This document shows, one piece after another, positions 11,351 through 21,202 of a stretch of 64,000 nucleotides of DNA; the stretch's first letter is position 1, and each line of letters opens with the position of its first letter. The position numbers were made by a program, and so were the translations under genes. Source of the DNA: Lunularia cruciata. Taxonomy: Eukaryota; Streptophyta; Marchantiopsida; Lunulariales; Lunulariaceae. The DNA is taken from contig OX419759.1 of NCBI GenBank assembly GCA_948567375.1, positions 63,702,593 to 63,766,592 of the forward strand. Reading direction: 5' to 3'. Below the pieces are notes generated by a model. The model had not been told where the DNA came from. It did not search any database and saw nothing but the letters and a program-made list of their open reading frames with translations.

Positions 11351-12883
11351 GAGATTTTAAACTCCCATAACTAAAACTACCACTTTATCCATGACCCCTA
11401 TTGGTTGAACTTGTTGCTTGTTTGCCATGCTCACCACAAATGTTGAAGGTCTTGAGGGTATCATACCCAACTTTTTCGTCAACCTTTCTGACATAGCATT
11501 CACTGTTGATCCTCCATCAACCAATGCATCCTTGATGTTATGACCATTCACTCTCACATCAATCTTGGAGGCATATTCACAAGCCTCCCATGGTGCTAGC
11601 TTGGCATCCACCACCCCCATTGATACTTGAGCTTTTGCCTTCTTCTTCTTCTTGCTCCTTGTAGAACTCAAACCACCTCTAAGCTCCTTTCTCAAGGAAG
11701 GGTTCAAAGCAATCAATTGGTCCACAGTGATGTTAGCCTTGTGACTACCAACATCCTCCAACACATTGTAGTTCCATTGTTGCTTTGAAATCAAGAAATC
11801 CTCCATCCCCAACTTCTTCCTTGGAGTCTTTATTATTGATGGTGTTGAGGTGCGAGTGCGAGTGCGAGTGCTCCTAGTAGACATAGGAGTATCCTTGCTT
11901 GGAGTAAATCCTTGAGAAGACTGAACATCCTCTACAAAACGAGCTCTCTTCTTCTCTTGTGCCAAAAGCTCCAAATTAAGACTCTTGGAGTTTGAGCACT
12001 CTCCCTTCTCATACTTGCTCTCCATCACATCTATGGATGCTATCTCCTTACCTTTCTTTGGATTAGGAGCCACTTGGGTTTCACTACCACCCTCTTTCCC
12101 TCTATTGGCTCCCTCATAACCCCTTCCTCCATGGTAAGTAGAATTTGGATATGGCCTCTTCCTCCACAACCAAAAAAATTTCTATCATTGAAATTGTTGG
12201 CTGGTTGACCTCCACTATATGGATAGTTTCCATAACTCCTATGCCCTCTCCCTACATTCTGATCCACCTCTCTCTTCTCCCATAGTTGCACCACATTGAT
12301 CTTGAGATCCGCAAGTTGTTCTATGATGGTTTGAAGTGGATCCTTTGGTGGAGGTGCAAGAACTGGAGCAACTACTACTTGTGGTGCAACCCTTTCCACC
12401 AAAGTATTAGAAGTTCCACCATACTTGTAGCCTTGAGGAGGATGCACAACCTCTTTCACCACCAAATCACTCTCATCTCCTTCCAAACTCTCCTCCATAC
12501 AAATTGCAATTTTGATAGCTTCAACCTTGGAAGAAGGTTTTTCATATCTCACCTTGCTTCTAATTTGTGGTCTCAACTCTCCCACAAAATTCTTGATGAG
12601 CATGGCCCCTATGCCAATCATAGTAGTCTCCACATCATCCCCACCCTTCCTCAACACTATACAAAATCTGGACTCTAACTTTTCCACTCTTTCCACATAG
12701 ACCTTCACTTTCTCTCCATCTCCTTGCTTGAGAAAGGTAACCTCACTCATCAATCTCTCATAACTCTCATTAGGAAGAAAGTCCTCAATTAGTGCTGAAG
12801 TCAAAGTCTCCCAAGACTCTACTTGCCCATCTCTCCTCTCTCTCTTTTGGTATTCTGACTCATACCATGTAAGTGCTGCATCC
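11351..12883 (-). pseudogene. gag: Element A gag and protease, main part
   Basis: It continues from the 5' piece at 19493-19634 across element C. Relative to B, a 13-bp deletion near 12150, flanked by TTGG microhomology, removes the end of the CCHC zinc knuckle and shifts the frame. The first zinc-binding cysteine has also become phenylalanine (RNFFGC versus RNCFGC). The protease domain keeps ALVDGG. A nonsense change (GVQ to GV*) follows near 11355. Confidence 0.9.
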
Positions 12884-13623
12884 TGTAATACTCCGAGTAC
12901 AAGAGAAGAGAGAAAACACAGATTGCACACTCAAACATTCGATGCCCCAAGGGAGCACCTTCTCTTTATTATATAGATAATGAGGATCTCCTCCAAGGAA
13001 GCTCCACCATAGGATTAGGGACACAGATAGGTGACATGTTAGCAAGCTCCACCCTTGGATTACTTACTTGGATGGGTGACGTGTCTGGTCTAGGTCCTAT
13101 CTGGTTGGTCAAACAAGCTTTGACCAGAGGGAATCTTTTAGGGAATCTTCTTGTAGGAATCTCAGAATCACGTGAGTAAGGTACCGTTGGAAAGCTCTCG
13201 ACAAGAAAAAGAAGGGGGGGAGGGAAGGCCAGCCTCTCCTCTGTTGGTGGGGAAATCTACACATTTTTGAGGCCTAATTCATCCGTTTAGGCCTCCAAAA
13301 TTGCCTTCAAAGATTTCAGGCATATTTCGGTTCCTACTCTATTAGTAGAAGTCCCCTTTTGGTGATACATCTTTCTGATCTGTTTAGTCCATCATGTGTA
13401 ACATCCTTCCAGATATTACCAAACCAATTCTCACCTTTAAATCATATGTCTAGCTATTGGTTCTAAGGTTCTCAAGTCTATTTTGGTTTCTGCCCTATTA
13501 GTAGAAGTACTCTTTTGGTGATACTTCTATTTGATCTATTTTGACCATCATGTATAACATCATTCTAGATGTTACCAAACCAAATTTCACATCTAGATCA
13601 TATGGCTAACCCCTGGTATTATA
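12884..13623 (-). repeat. 3' LTR of element C (740 bp)
   Basis: It runs from TGTAATACTCC to a mutated end TATTATA (TATTACA in the partner). By eye it has 21 differences from the 5' LTR (2.8%). Eleven fall at about 13188-13255, and there is none from about 13257 to about 13575. The LTR holds an internal duplicated block of about 165 bp (about 13310-13615), described separately. Confidence 0.9.
13310..13615 (-). repeat. Duplicated about 165-bp block within the C-family U3
   Basis: Two diverged copies share ATCATATG, AATTTGGTTTGGTAA, ATCACCAAAAG and ACTTCTACTAATAG in the element's orientation. The 5' LTRs of C, D and E2 have two copies, while the truncated 3' LTR of E and LTR fragment E1 show one. 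The block lies upstream of the TATA box and is a candidate enhancer repeat. Confidence 0.7.
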
Positions 13624-13638
13624 GACCTCCCTCCTTTT
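13624..13638 (-). promoter_or_regulatory. Polypurine tract of element C
   Basis: On the minus strand the run AAAAGGAGGGAGGTC directly abuts the 3' LTR, the normal primer site for plus-strand synthesis. The TAA ending the pol frame (13637-13639) overlaps its start. Confidence 0.8.
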
Positions 13639-16600
13639 AAGACGCAACGTCCTCGTTGTGCAATTGTTGCTTAAATGCTTGCATCAACACCGGTGCATGT
13701 GCCAAATTGGCAGCGGGTTCCTAGGTTGCTTCATAGAGGGGGTAACCTTTCCATTGTACTAGATATTCCACCCACAGATGGCGAGTACCACACATGCGCT
13801 TTTGGAGAATCCGCTCCACTTCATATTCCTCTATGCCATCAATGACTGTCGGACAAGGTCGAATGTCCTGTGTGGAAGGACCTTGGCCTGATCGGGGAGC
13901 ATATCTGCGTAGTAGGGAGACATGGAACACTGGATGGATCTTCATGTGTGGTGGTAGCTCAAGGTGATAGGCCACAGCGCCGATGCAACAAAGAATCGAG
14001 AAAGGCCCAATAAAACGAGGTCTGAGCTTACGAGATCCAACTAATGTGAGGTTGGTTGTCGATAGCCACACTTGATCCCCAACATTGAACTCCATGTGCC
14101 TCCGGTGTGCATCAGCATACTGCTTTTGTCGATTTTTCACAATCTGTAACCTGTGCTTAGGGCTCTCCACACCTTGTTGGATTCTAAAAACAAATGTGTT
14201 GACTACATCAACCTTGGTAGTCACTGGACGGATCTTCATCAAGCTAGAAGGTGTGAAGGGATGCTCACCATACATGAGGAAGAACGGAGTGACTTGAGTG
14301 GACGTATTCACTGAATTGTTGTAAGCAAATTCCACCAACGGTAATAGGGTGTCCCACCTCTCTTGCTCTTCTAAGGTGAAGCCACGTAACATGTCTTCAA
14401 TTGTGCAATTTGCCCGCTCTGTTTGGCCATCTGTTTGTGGGTGGTAAGCTGTGGACATGGCCAACTTGGTTTTGAAGAAACCAAAGAGTGTTTGCCAAAA
14501 CAAACTGGTGAATTGGGTACCTCTATCGGTGATGAGTACTCTAGACAAGCCATGGTGAGCAAAGACTGCATCTAAGTATAGTTGAGCTAGTTGTGGAGCG
14601 GTCACCTCCTTGGTGGTAGGGCATACATGAATCATTTTGCTGAGCCGGTCCACAAAGACCACAATGGAGTCAAACCCTGAGGTGGTCTTGGGTAATTCAC
14701 AGACGAGATCCATACTCACTTGTTCCCAACGTTGGGTAGGAGTGGGGAGAGGTTGAAGGAGCCCTGTAGGAGCTTGATTAGAAGCTTTGTTCTGTTGACA
14801 AAGTAGGCAGCTATGCACATAGTCCATCACGTCGTTGCTCATCTTGGGCCAATAGTAATGGCGCTTGACTGCATCCAAGGTCTTGTCCACTCCGACATGA
14901 GCTGCAATGGCCGAATCATGACATTCCGCTAGAATGGTGGTGCGTTATTCTAGGACATTTGGGATCCATAATCTGCCATCCCGAAAGGTGAGTCCTTGGG
15001 TGCTGGTGACGCCTTTGGATGATTGTGCTTTGATAATCTGTGGATCAGTTTTTGTAGCAGCTAGAATCTCTTGCCAGAATTCAGGGTTAATCTTAACCTC
15101 TGCCACCAAGTTGTTGGCCATTGGCATGCGGGTGAATGCATATGCAAGTTGCTTCTTACCTTCCACGTAGGTGATTGTCATGTTGAAGCGTTGTTGCCAC
15201 TCTGCCCACCGAATTTGGCGATGAGATAGATCCTTTTGCGTCTCGAAGTAGACTAGAGATTTGTGGTCTGTCTCTACTACAAATGCCTTCTCGCCCAAGT
15301 AGTGCTTCCAATGCTTGGTTGCTAGAACGATGGCCAGCTCTTCTTGTTCTGTGGTGTGGTAGTTGCGCTCTGCCGGTAACAACTTTCGAGAGAAATATGC
15401 AATTGGATGCCATCCGTCATGCCACTCTTGTTGTAGGACTGCTCCTATGGCTACGCCTGATGCATCTATAGCCAACTTGATTGGACGTTTTGGGTCATAC
15501 CACTTCAAGATTGGTGCATGTAGCAAGGCGGCCTTCAATTCTTGAAAGGCCAACTCTTGTGCAGTTCCCCATGTCTACTTCTTCCCCTTGCCAAGTAGTG
15601 CCGTTAAAGGTTGTGCAACCTTGGAGAAGTCCTTGACAAATCTATGATAGAATCTCGTCAACCCCAAGAAGCTCTTAAGTTGAGTCTGATCTTCTGGGGC
15701 ACTCTATTTTTGAATGACCTCTATTTTATCTGTCAATACTTGAATACCCTCTGCACTTACTCTATGCCCTAAGTAGTCTACTTCAGACTTGCCAAACTCA
15801 CACTTTGGGATTTTGGCGTACAATTGATTCTGTCTCAGAATCTGGAGGACCTCTCGTAGATGTTGTTTGTGTTTTGTCATCGTGCTACTATATACTAAGA
15901 TATCATTCAAGAAGACGATAATAGACTTATCCAAGTATGGACAAAATATGTCATTCATTAGACTCATGAAAGTGGTAGGCGCATTGGTGAGACCAAAAGG
16001 CATCACAAGATACTCAAAGTGGCCATACCTGGTTCGAAAGGCAATTTTGTACACATCCTCCTTTGCAATTCGGATTTGATTGTAACCGCTCCGCAAGTCT
16101 AGTTTGGTGAAGTATCTCGCTCCATGGAGTTGATCAAACAAGTCATCCATGCGAGGTAAGGGGTATTTGTTCTTCACTGTTTGCTGATTGAGACCCCAAT
16201 AGTCAATGCACATGCGCATTGTACCATCCTTCTTCTTCACAAACAAGACAGGTGCCCCATATGGTGATACGCTAGGTTGGATGAACCCTTTCTGTAGCAT
16301 CTCCTCAATTTGAGTCGTACACTCCTCCAACTCATGAGGTGATAGGCGATATGGGGCCTTACAAGGAGGTGTCTTCCTCGGGAGTGTCTCTATTTTGTGA
16401 TCTACTCGCCTTTTAGGTGGTAATCCTGAGGGTAGATCATCGAGAAAGACATCTTGAAACTCATCCACCACATCCTTCAATTTCTCTGGAATTTGTCCAG
16501 TGAGTTGTGCACTCTGGACTTCTCTTATTAGACCCATAAAACATCTATCGGTCTTACAAATAGTTGTTGTCCCTATGACATATAGAGGCAGTTTCTGCCT

Positions 16601-16990
16601 GTGTGATTTTTCTTTAACCCCAATGATTGACCATTGGTGGGTTCTCACTACTTTCTTCCTCCAATCCACCATTGGGTTGTAATTCTCCATCCATGGCATG
16701 CCTAAAATTGCATCATAACGGGCTAACTGTATCACTTGCCACTCAATTACTTCCTGATATTCTCCTGCAGAGAGGGTTACCTGTCTAGGTAATGATTCAA
16801 TCCTCTTTGTTTGCCCATTTGGTAACTCTACTTCTTCACGTCCATCTCTCTCTAGATCCATTCCCAATCTTATTGCGATAGAGCAAGACAAGAAATTCTC
16901 TGTTGCTCTTGGATCTATTAAGACTCTCACTTGATTACCTTCTAGGATTCCATTCACAACAATCAGTTGAGAGGTTGCCTTTCGGGCTCT
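13637..16990 (-). pseudogene. pol: Element C pol: protease, RT, RNase H, integrase, chromodomain
   Basis: One frame, broken by four stops, carries all domains. Protease (near 16915) reads IDPRAT in place of the usual DSG/DTG motif. RT (16400-15750) has [10 protein letters not shown], but its catalytic motif is FLND, with one aspartate lost. RNase H (15500-15100) keeps IDAS and ETDHKSL but has LAYAFTR where ADALSR is usual. Integrase (from 14890) keeps ITDRG and DGQTERAN and is followed by a chromodomain (EEYEVERILQ, YLVQWKGYPLYEAT). Three stops are TGG-to-TAG: near 15706, near 15579 and in the chromodomain at about 13720. The fourth lies near 14946. Domain order and chromodomain place it among chromoviruses. 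Confidence 0.92.
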
Positions 16991-18149
16991 TTGTGCATTA
17001 TTCTTCTTCCTTCCCTCACTTCTCTGCTTCCTTATTGAGCCAGTAAGGCCACGAGGTACATTTACTGGCGATCTTTGTTTTCCAAAGTGGTTTCCACCTC
17101 CTCCTCTTCAATGTGCCTCTCCATGTTGTTCAAAGCTTGCCTGTACGAAGGCCGAGGGCCTCTAGGGAAATGAGTGCGACAATTGGTAGATATGTGCCTA
17201 ATACGGCCACAATTGTAACAACGGCATTGTTCTCCTCGAGTCCCTTCTCCTCGTGGGGCTCCATCTCTTTGTTCTTCTACACGTCCCCGCTCTCCTTGAA
17301 GTGGTTGTGCTCCTCGATCCTAAAATTGAAGGTTGCCCAATTCTATTGGTACTGGTCCACCGATGTGTGGCATTTCTGCACAATAATGTTGAGGTGGAAC
17401 TACTTCTTCACCTCCACCTAATGCTCCTGCTATTCTCTGCGCACAAGCAATGGCTTCAAATACCGTGCGAGGGTTTTGCACCATGACTTCTTGGTGAATC
17501 CGCTCTTTCAACCCTTGTTTGAAATTTTTGAGAGCCTCTGCTAGACTCATGTTGGTAATTTCAACTTGTAGATCCAGAAACACCTCCACATACTCTTGTA
17601 TGCTATTCTTTTGTCTCAATCCCCATAGTCGGGTTTGAGCCATCTGCACAAAATCCACCGATTGGAAATTCTTCAGCAATCCTTCTTGCATTGCTGTCCA
17701 TGTGACCTCCCTTCTCTCTGCCAGCATGGATCATTCCCAAGCATCATGCCATGTGAGGGCTTTATCCGTCAAGTACCCACATGCAAACACACCAGCAGCA
17801 TGCTCAGTGATCTTTGTTGAGAACAATCGGAAATATCAATTCATTCTCGAGATCCAATTTTCCACTACTCCCATCGTATGCTGCCCCTTGTAAGGCTCGA
17901 TGTTGCAGGTCTTCATCATCCGGAGTAGCAATGTGGCTTCACCGTTGATAGGGTTCGTAGGCACGGGTGCCTCTCCAAGCACTTCAGTCGCAGGTACAGG
18001 GTTTGAGGTGGCTCTTCTTCTTGCATGGCTTGATCGTTCCTTAGGATCTGCACTTGACTTTGTAATGTCTCCATGGTCATCTTGATCTCTCGAAATTCAT
18101 TCAACATCCCTTGCATTCCTTGCACCAGCTCTTGCAACTACGGATCCAT
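16990..18149 (-). pseudogene. gag: Element C gag with CCHC knuckle
   Basis: It starts ACCATGG, a strong plant initiation context. Codon 4 is TAG where relative D has CAA, and a frameshift follows between 17916 and 17727. The capsid-like part is clear at 17320-17727 (EYVEVFLDLQ, NFKQGLKERIHQE). A CCHC knuckle CYNCGRIRHISTNC lies near 17190-17240. The ATG is 33 nt downstream of the second leader ORF and in the same frame. Confidence 0.85.
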
Positions 18150-18182
18150 GGTTCTTGCAACATCCAATTGCTAATGTCTTCT

Positions 18183-18386
18183 TCAATACAGAGTCAATAT
18201 AATCACTCTGGAAGGCGCACAAACTATCGGAACTACCATTGGGACCTCAGAAGCTATCACTCGTTGATAATACTCCTCACCAAAATTCCTAACCACAAAA
18301 TCTCTAAACATCACTTTTGGCCTCACTACATAATGGATTTCTACTTGAGTGTTGAAAGGGAGAGGATTTGGGACATTCATATCCAT
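18183..18386 (-). CDS. Leader ORF 2 of element C (67 aa), shared small-protein family
   Basis: The ATG at 18386 lies 4 nt after the stop of leader ORF 1. The product has a proline-rich start and a core FNTQVEIHYVV, then NFGEEYYQRV, then VPMVVPIVCAPS and a hydrophobic end IILTLY. It shares the ...FG..............P.V.P.V......Y pattern with leader ORF 1, with the A/B leader ORF and with the G leader ORF. It ends 33 nt before the gag ATG, in the gag frame. The intervening codons include TGA and then TAG followed by CAA-TTG. No known domain is recognised. It could act as a regulatory upstream ORF or as a small accessory protein. Confidence 0.6.
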   Translation of the reverse strand: MDMNVPNPLPFNTQVEIHYVVRPKVMFRDFVVRNFGEEYYQRVIASEVPMVVPIVCAPSRVIILTLY

Positions 18387-18390
18387 TTTA

Positions 18391-18612
18391 TCATAATAGA
18401 ATGTAGATCGTCAAATCCCACTCTCTATCATATATCACCATAGGTAGAATCACCGGGTTTGGTGAGTTCATCACTCTGTCCATGAATTCTGCACCAAAGT
18501 GATAAACTAGCGATACCCTCATCTGCTCACGCTGGATGTACATAACCTTGATGTGGAATGGGTTTGAGAATGGAAAGCTAGGTGCGGGAAATTGTCCCCC
18601 CGGCGCATCCAT
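18391..18612 (-). CDS. Leader ORF 1 of element C (73 aa), shared small-protein family
   Basis: The ATG at 18612 is the first substantial ORF after the PBS, 127 nt downstream of it. After a proline-rich start it reads FHIKVMYIQREQMRV, YHFGAEFMDRV, PNPVILPMVIYDREW and ends IYILL. About 15 of 53 positions match the A/B leader ORF, including MR, G.E, P.V.P.V.YD and YIL. The G leader ORF shares HFG..F and P.VLP.V.Y..RW. A copy persists in D (47409-47603) and half of one in E. Function is unknown. Similarity across families with different primers suggests selection on the protein. Confidence 0.65.
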   Translation of the reverse strand: MDAPGGQFPAPSFPFSNPFHIKVMYIQREQMRVSLVYHFGAEFMDRVMNSPNPVILPMVIYDREWDLTIYILL

Positions 18613-18739
18613 CTCCTCCGCTCTCTAAAGTTCTTCTTGAGTCTAGCAATTACTCTATGTTCTCCACCTCACATTACTCAGTTTCAGTAGTTTGTGCTAT
18701 TCCAAGAGGGGTGATCCACTCTCTTGGACTAGAACACTC

Positions 18740-18751
18740 GCTCTGATACCA
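18740..18751 (-). promoter_or_regulatory. Primer binding site of element C (initiator tRNA-Met)
   Basis: On the minus strand TGGTATCAGAGC starts one base inside the 5' LTR. This is the standard plant initiator tRNA-Met primer site. Confidence 0.9.
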
Positions 18752-18752
18752 T

Positions 18753-19492
18753 TGTAATACTCCGAGGACAAGAGAAGAGAGAAAACACAGATTGCACACT
18801 CATACATTCGATGCCCCAAGGGAGCACCTTCTCTTTATTATATAGATAAAGAGGATCTCCTCCAAGGAAGCTCCACCATAGGATTAGGGACACAGATAGG
18901 TGACATGTCAGCAAGCTCCACCCTTGGATTACTTACTTGGATGGGTGACGTGTCTGGTCTAGGTCCTATCTGGTTGGTCAAACAAGCTTTGACCAGAGGG
19001 AATCTTTTAGGGAATCTTCTTGTAAGAATCTCAGAATCACATGAGTAAGGTACCGTTGGAAAGCTCTTGACGAGACAAAGCAGGGGGGGAGGAAAGGCCA
19101 ACCTTCCCTTTGTTGGTGGGGGGATCTACACATTTTTGAGGCCTAATTCATCCGTTTAGGCCTCCAAAATTGCCTTCAAAGATTTCAGGCATATTTCGGT
19201 TCCTACTCTATTAGTAGAAGTCCCCTTTTGGTGATACATCTTTCTGATCTGTTTAGTCCATCATGTGTAACATCCTTCCAGATATTACCAAACCAATTCT
19301 CACCTTTAAATCATATGTCTAGCTATTGGTTCTAAGGTTCTCAAGTCTATTTTGGTTTCTGCCCTATTAGTAGAAGTACTCTTTTGGTGATACTTCTATT
19401 TGATCTATTTTGACCATCATGTATAACATCATTCTAGATGTTACCAAAAAAAATTTCACATCTAGATCATATGGCTAACCCTTGGTATTACA
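18753..19492 (-). repeat. 5' LTR of element C (740 bp)
   Basis: It begins TGTAATACTCCGAGG and ends GGTATTACA on the plus strand, next to the duplicated CATCC. The partner is at 12884-13623. A TATA box lies at 18836-18845, about 85 bases from the inner edge, so R-U5 is short. Confidence 0.9.
18836..18845 (-). promoter_or_regulatory. TATA box in the 5' LTR of C
   Basis: CTATATAATA on the minus strand, placed to start transcription toward the leader ORFs and gag. The same box occurs in the other C LTR and, changed, in D and E. Confidence 0.6.
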
Positions 19493-19634
19493 CATCCTCA
19501 AAGAAATCTGGTAATAATGAGGCCCACTCATTCTTCCTCCTCTCATTGTTTCCTATGCAAGCTCTCTTGAAGTCTCTCACAAAGTACTCCACATCTTCTC
19601 CATCCTCGCCAAAGAAAACCGGAAGTTTCCCCAT
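19493..19634 (-). pseudogene. gag: Element A gag, 5' piece cut off by C
   Basis: ATG 19634 gives MGKLPVFFGEDGEDVE, matching the start of the intact B gag. The frame reaches the CATCC duplication, where C was inserted, and continues at 12883. Confidence 0.9.
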
Positions 19635-19869
19635 CTTAACCTCTCATTATTTTTCTTTTCTGTCAATTTCTTTTTTCTCTTTTCCTTTCTCTCACTCTAT
19701 AACTAATAGAGTATGTACATGACTAACACCATTTGTGAGTAATCCACCCTAGGGAACAAAAAAGGTTTAGTTTGCTCCAAGATTTCTATAGCAACATCAA
19801 ATCCTAGAGTGCATATTAATCTAACTCTCATGGATAGTTTATCCATAAGTTGAAAGATTATCTCCATCA

Positions 19870-20343
19870 CTAATCTTGAAAACTAGCTGATGAAGGTGGT
19901 AGTATTTCTATAGCTGTACTAAGACTCACTCCAAGATCCTTCACCAAAGTCTCCAAAAGTACTTTTACTCCATTACACTCATGTCCTTTTGGAAGTCCTT
20001 CAAATCCACAAACCTCACACAACTCCTTGGTCTTAGATCTTCTCCCTCCCAATCTTGGTGAAGAAGGTCCAACATGCAAACCCAAGTCAAGTAAGCCTCT
20101 CCTTTCCCTCAATCTCTTGCTCTCAAAGGTCAATGGACATGAATTTGCCTTATGTCCCTTCTCTCCACATAGAAAGCACTTAGACTCACTCTTTCCTCCA
20201 AGTGGTGTAGGTTTTTGGATCCTCTCAACACTCTCTTCAAATTCTATTGTAAACTCTCTTTTCCTCAAATCCACACCTACAATCACCTCAAACCCTTGGG
20301 GAACCTTACATAATCTCAATTTCCACTCTTGATGACCTTCCAT
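19870..20343 (-). CDS. Zinc-motif ORF upstream of gag, element A copy (157 aa)
   Basis: An unbroken frame from ATG 20343, the same length as the B copy at 44780-45253. It holds CFLCGEKGHKANSC, a CX2CX4HX4C zinc knuckle at residues 56-69, and a second C-X2-C-X8-H-X-C motif near residues 109-123. It is intact although A's gag-pol is broken by at least six stops. The LTR and PBS positions put it in the leader between the first small ORF and gag. A nucleic-acid-binding role is inferred from the knuckle only. Confidence 0.65.
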   Translation of the reverse strand: MEGHQEWKLRLCKVPQGFEVIVGVDLRKREFTIEFEESVERIQKPTPLGGKSESKCFLCGEKGHKANSCPLTFESKRLRERRGLLDLGLHVGPSSPRLGGRRSKTKELCEVCGFEGLPKGHECNGVKVLLETLVKDLGVSLSTAIEILPPSSASFQD

Positions 20344-20990
20344 GTTCCCAAGATGAATCTAAACACTCAAACATACTTTTTGTTGCTCTCAAACTCCTCA
20401 TGCATGAGATCTCCACTGTGCAAAATTGACCCTTCCTCACAATGTCACTCAAAATTCCCAACCAGTACGTGACACTCCTCGGAAATCTTTCACACTTGAT
20501 CAAAACTCTAGGCCATCTCTCCCTGAAAAATTTCAGATCTTTTCATCAAGCCATTTGGCCTAGACACCTTTCTATTCAGCACACATATTTCAGATTTGGT
20601 CTGGAAACCACCCCCGTCAGTTCAAAAACTCATTACTCCTTGTGCAAGAATAATCTCTCTCTAATTTTTAGAGCAACAGGTAGGATACAAGGCACTGAAT
20701 TTTCTTGGAAATTTTCAGGACAATCCACTAAAAATTGAAGAAATTTCAGACTCTATACTATTTTCTAGAGAGCATGCAGTTGCGGGAGCACTTTACCCTA
20801 TCAACTTTCAAAATTTCTATCCTAGTGCACATAGTAGCTTTCACAATAATTTCAAGTGTGCTAATTTAAAGATAACCCAAGCTATCATGTGTAGAAATTT
20901 GAAGTCCAGATCTCAAACTTGAGATTTTGCCCAAAATCACTTTAATCCCCAAAATCTGCAATCCACCTCACACAATCTCTCCAATTCCTC

Positions 20991-21161
20991 TCATGTGTAC
21001 AAGATGTACAAAATCACCTCAAAGACATCATAATGAAATACAGGGTATAAAACTGGATCTTAGTTCTCTAACACAAGTTCAGCCCTCTCCTCTCTTGATG
21101 TTCTCTCCAAGTGAGCTCTCATAGCCTCCTTCTGCCTAATGTAGAATTGAATGCGGAACAT
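20991..21161 (-). pseudogene. Leader ORF of element A with one stop
   Basis: It aligns codon for codon with the 56-aa leader ORF of B (45902-46072): MFRIQFYIRQKEAMRAHLE, then a CAA-to-TAA stop in the word LEN*DP, then the hydrophobic end VILYILYT. It begins 19 nt after the PBS. Confidence 0.65.
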
Positions 21162-21180
21162 TATCTTGTCTTCTAGAGAG

Positions 21181-21198
21181 GTCCCAGAAACGGAACCA
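21181..21198 (-). promoter_or_regulatory. Primer binding site of element A (tRNA-Glu, decayed)
   Basis: The plus strand reads GTCCCAGAAACGGAACCA, two changes from the B site, which matches the 3' end of plant tRNA-Glu. It lies 4 bases from the LTR. Confidence 0.8.
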
Positions 21199-21202
21199 AA
21201 AA

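Larger units (their letters stand above)
12884..19492 (-). mobile_element. Ty3 chromovirus C (family C/D/E) inside the gag of A
   Basis: It is 6609 bp long with 740-bp LTRs and a perfect 5-bp target duplication CATCC (12879-12883, 19493-19497). The minus-strand order is LTR, PBS for initiator tRNA-Met, two small leader ORFs, gag, PR-RT-RNase H-IN-chromodomain, PPT, LTR. It lies inside A's gag, so it inserted after A. Four stops in the pol frame and substitutions at protease and RT catalytic residues show that it is dead. Confidence 0.93.

Noticed and set aside
18838-19101. ORFs inside the LTRs of C
   Set aside because: They lie in LTR sequence that also occurs in non-coding form in D and E with shifted frames.
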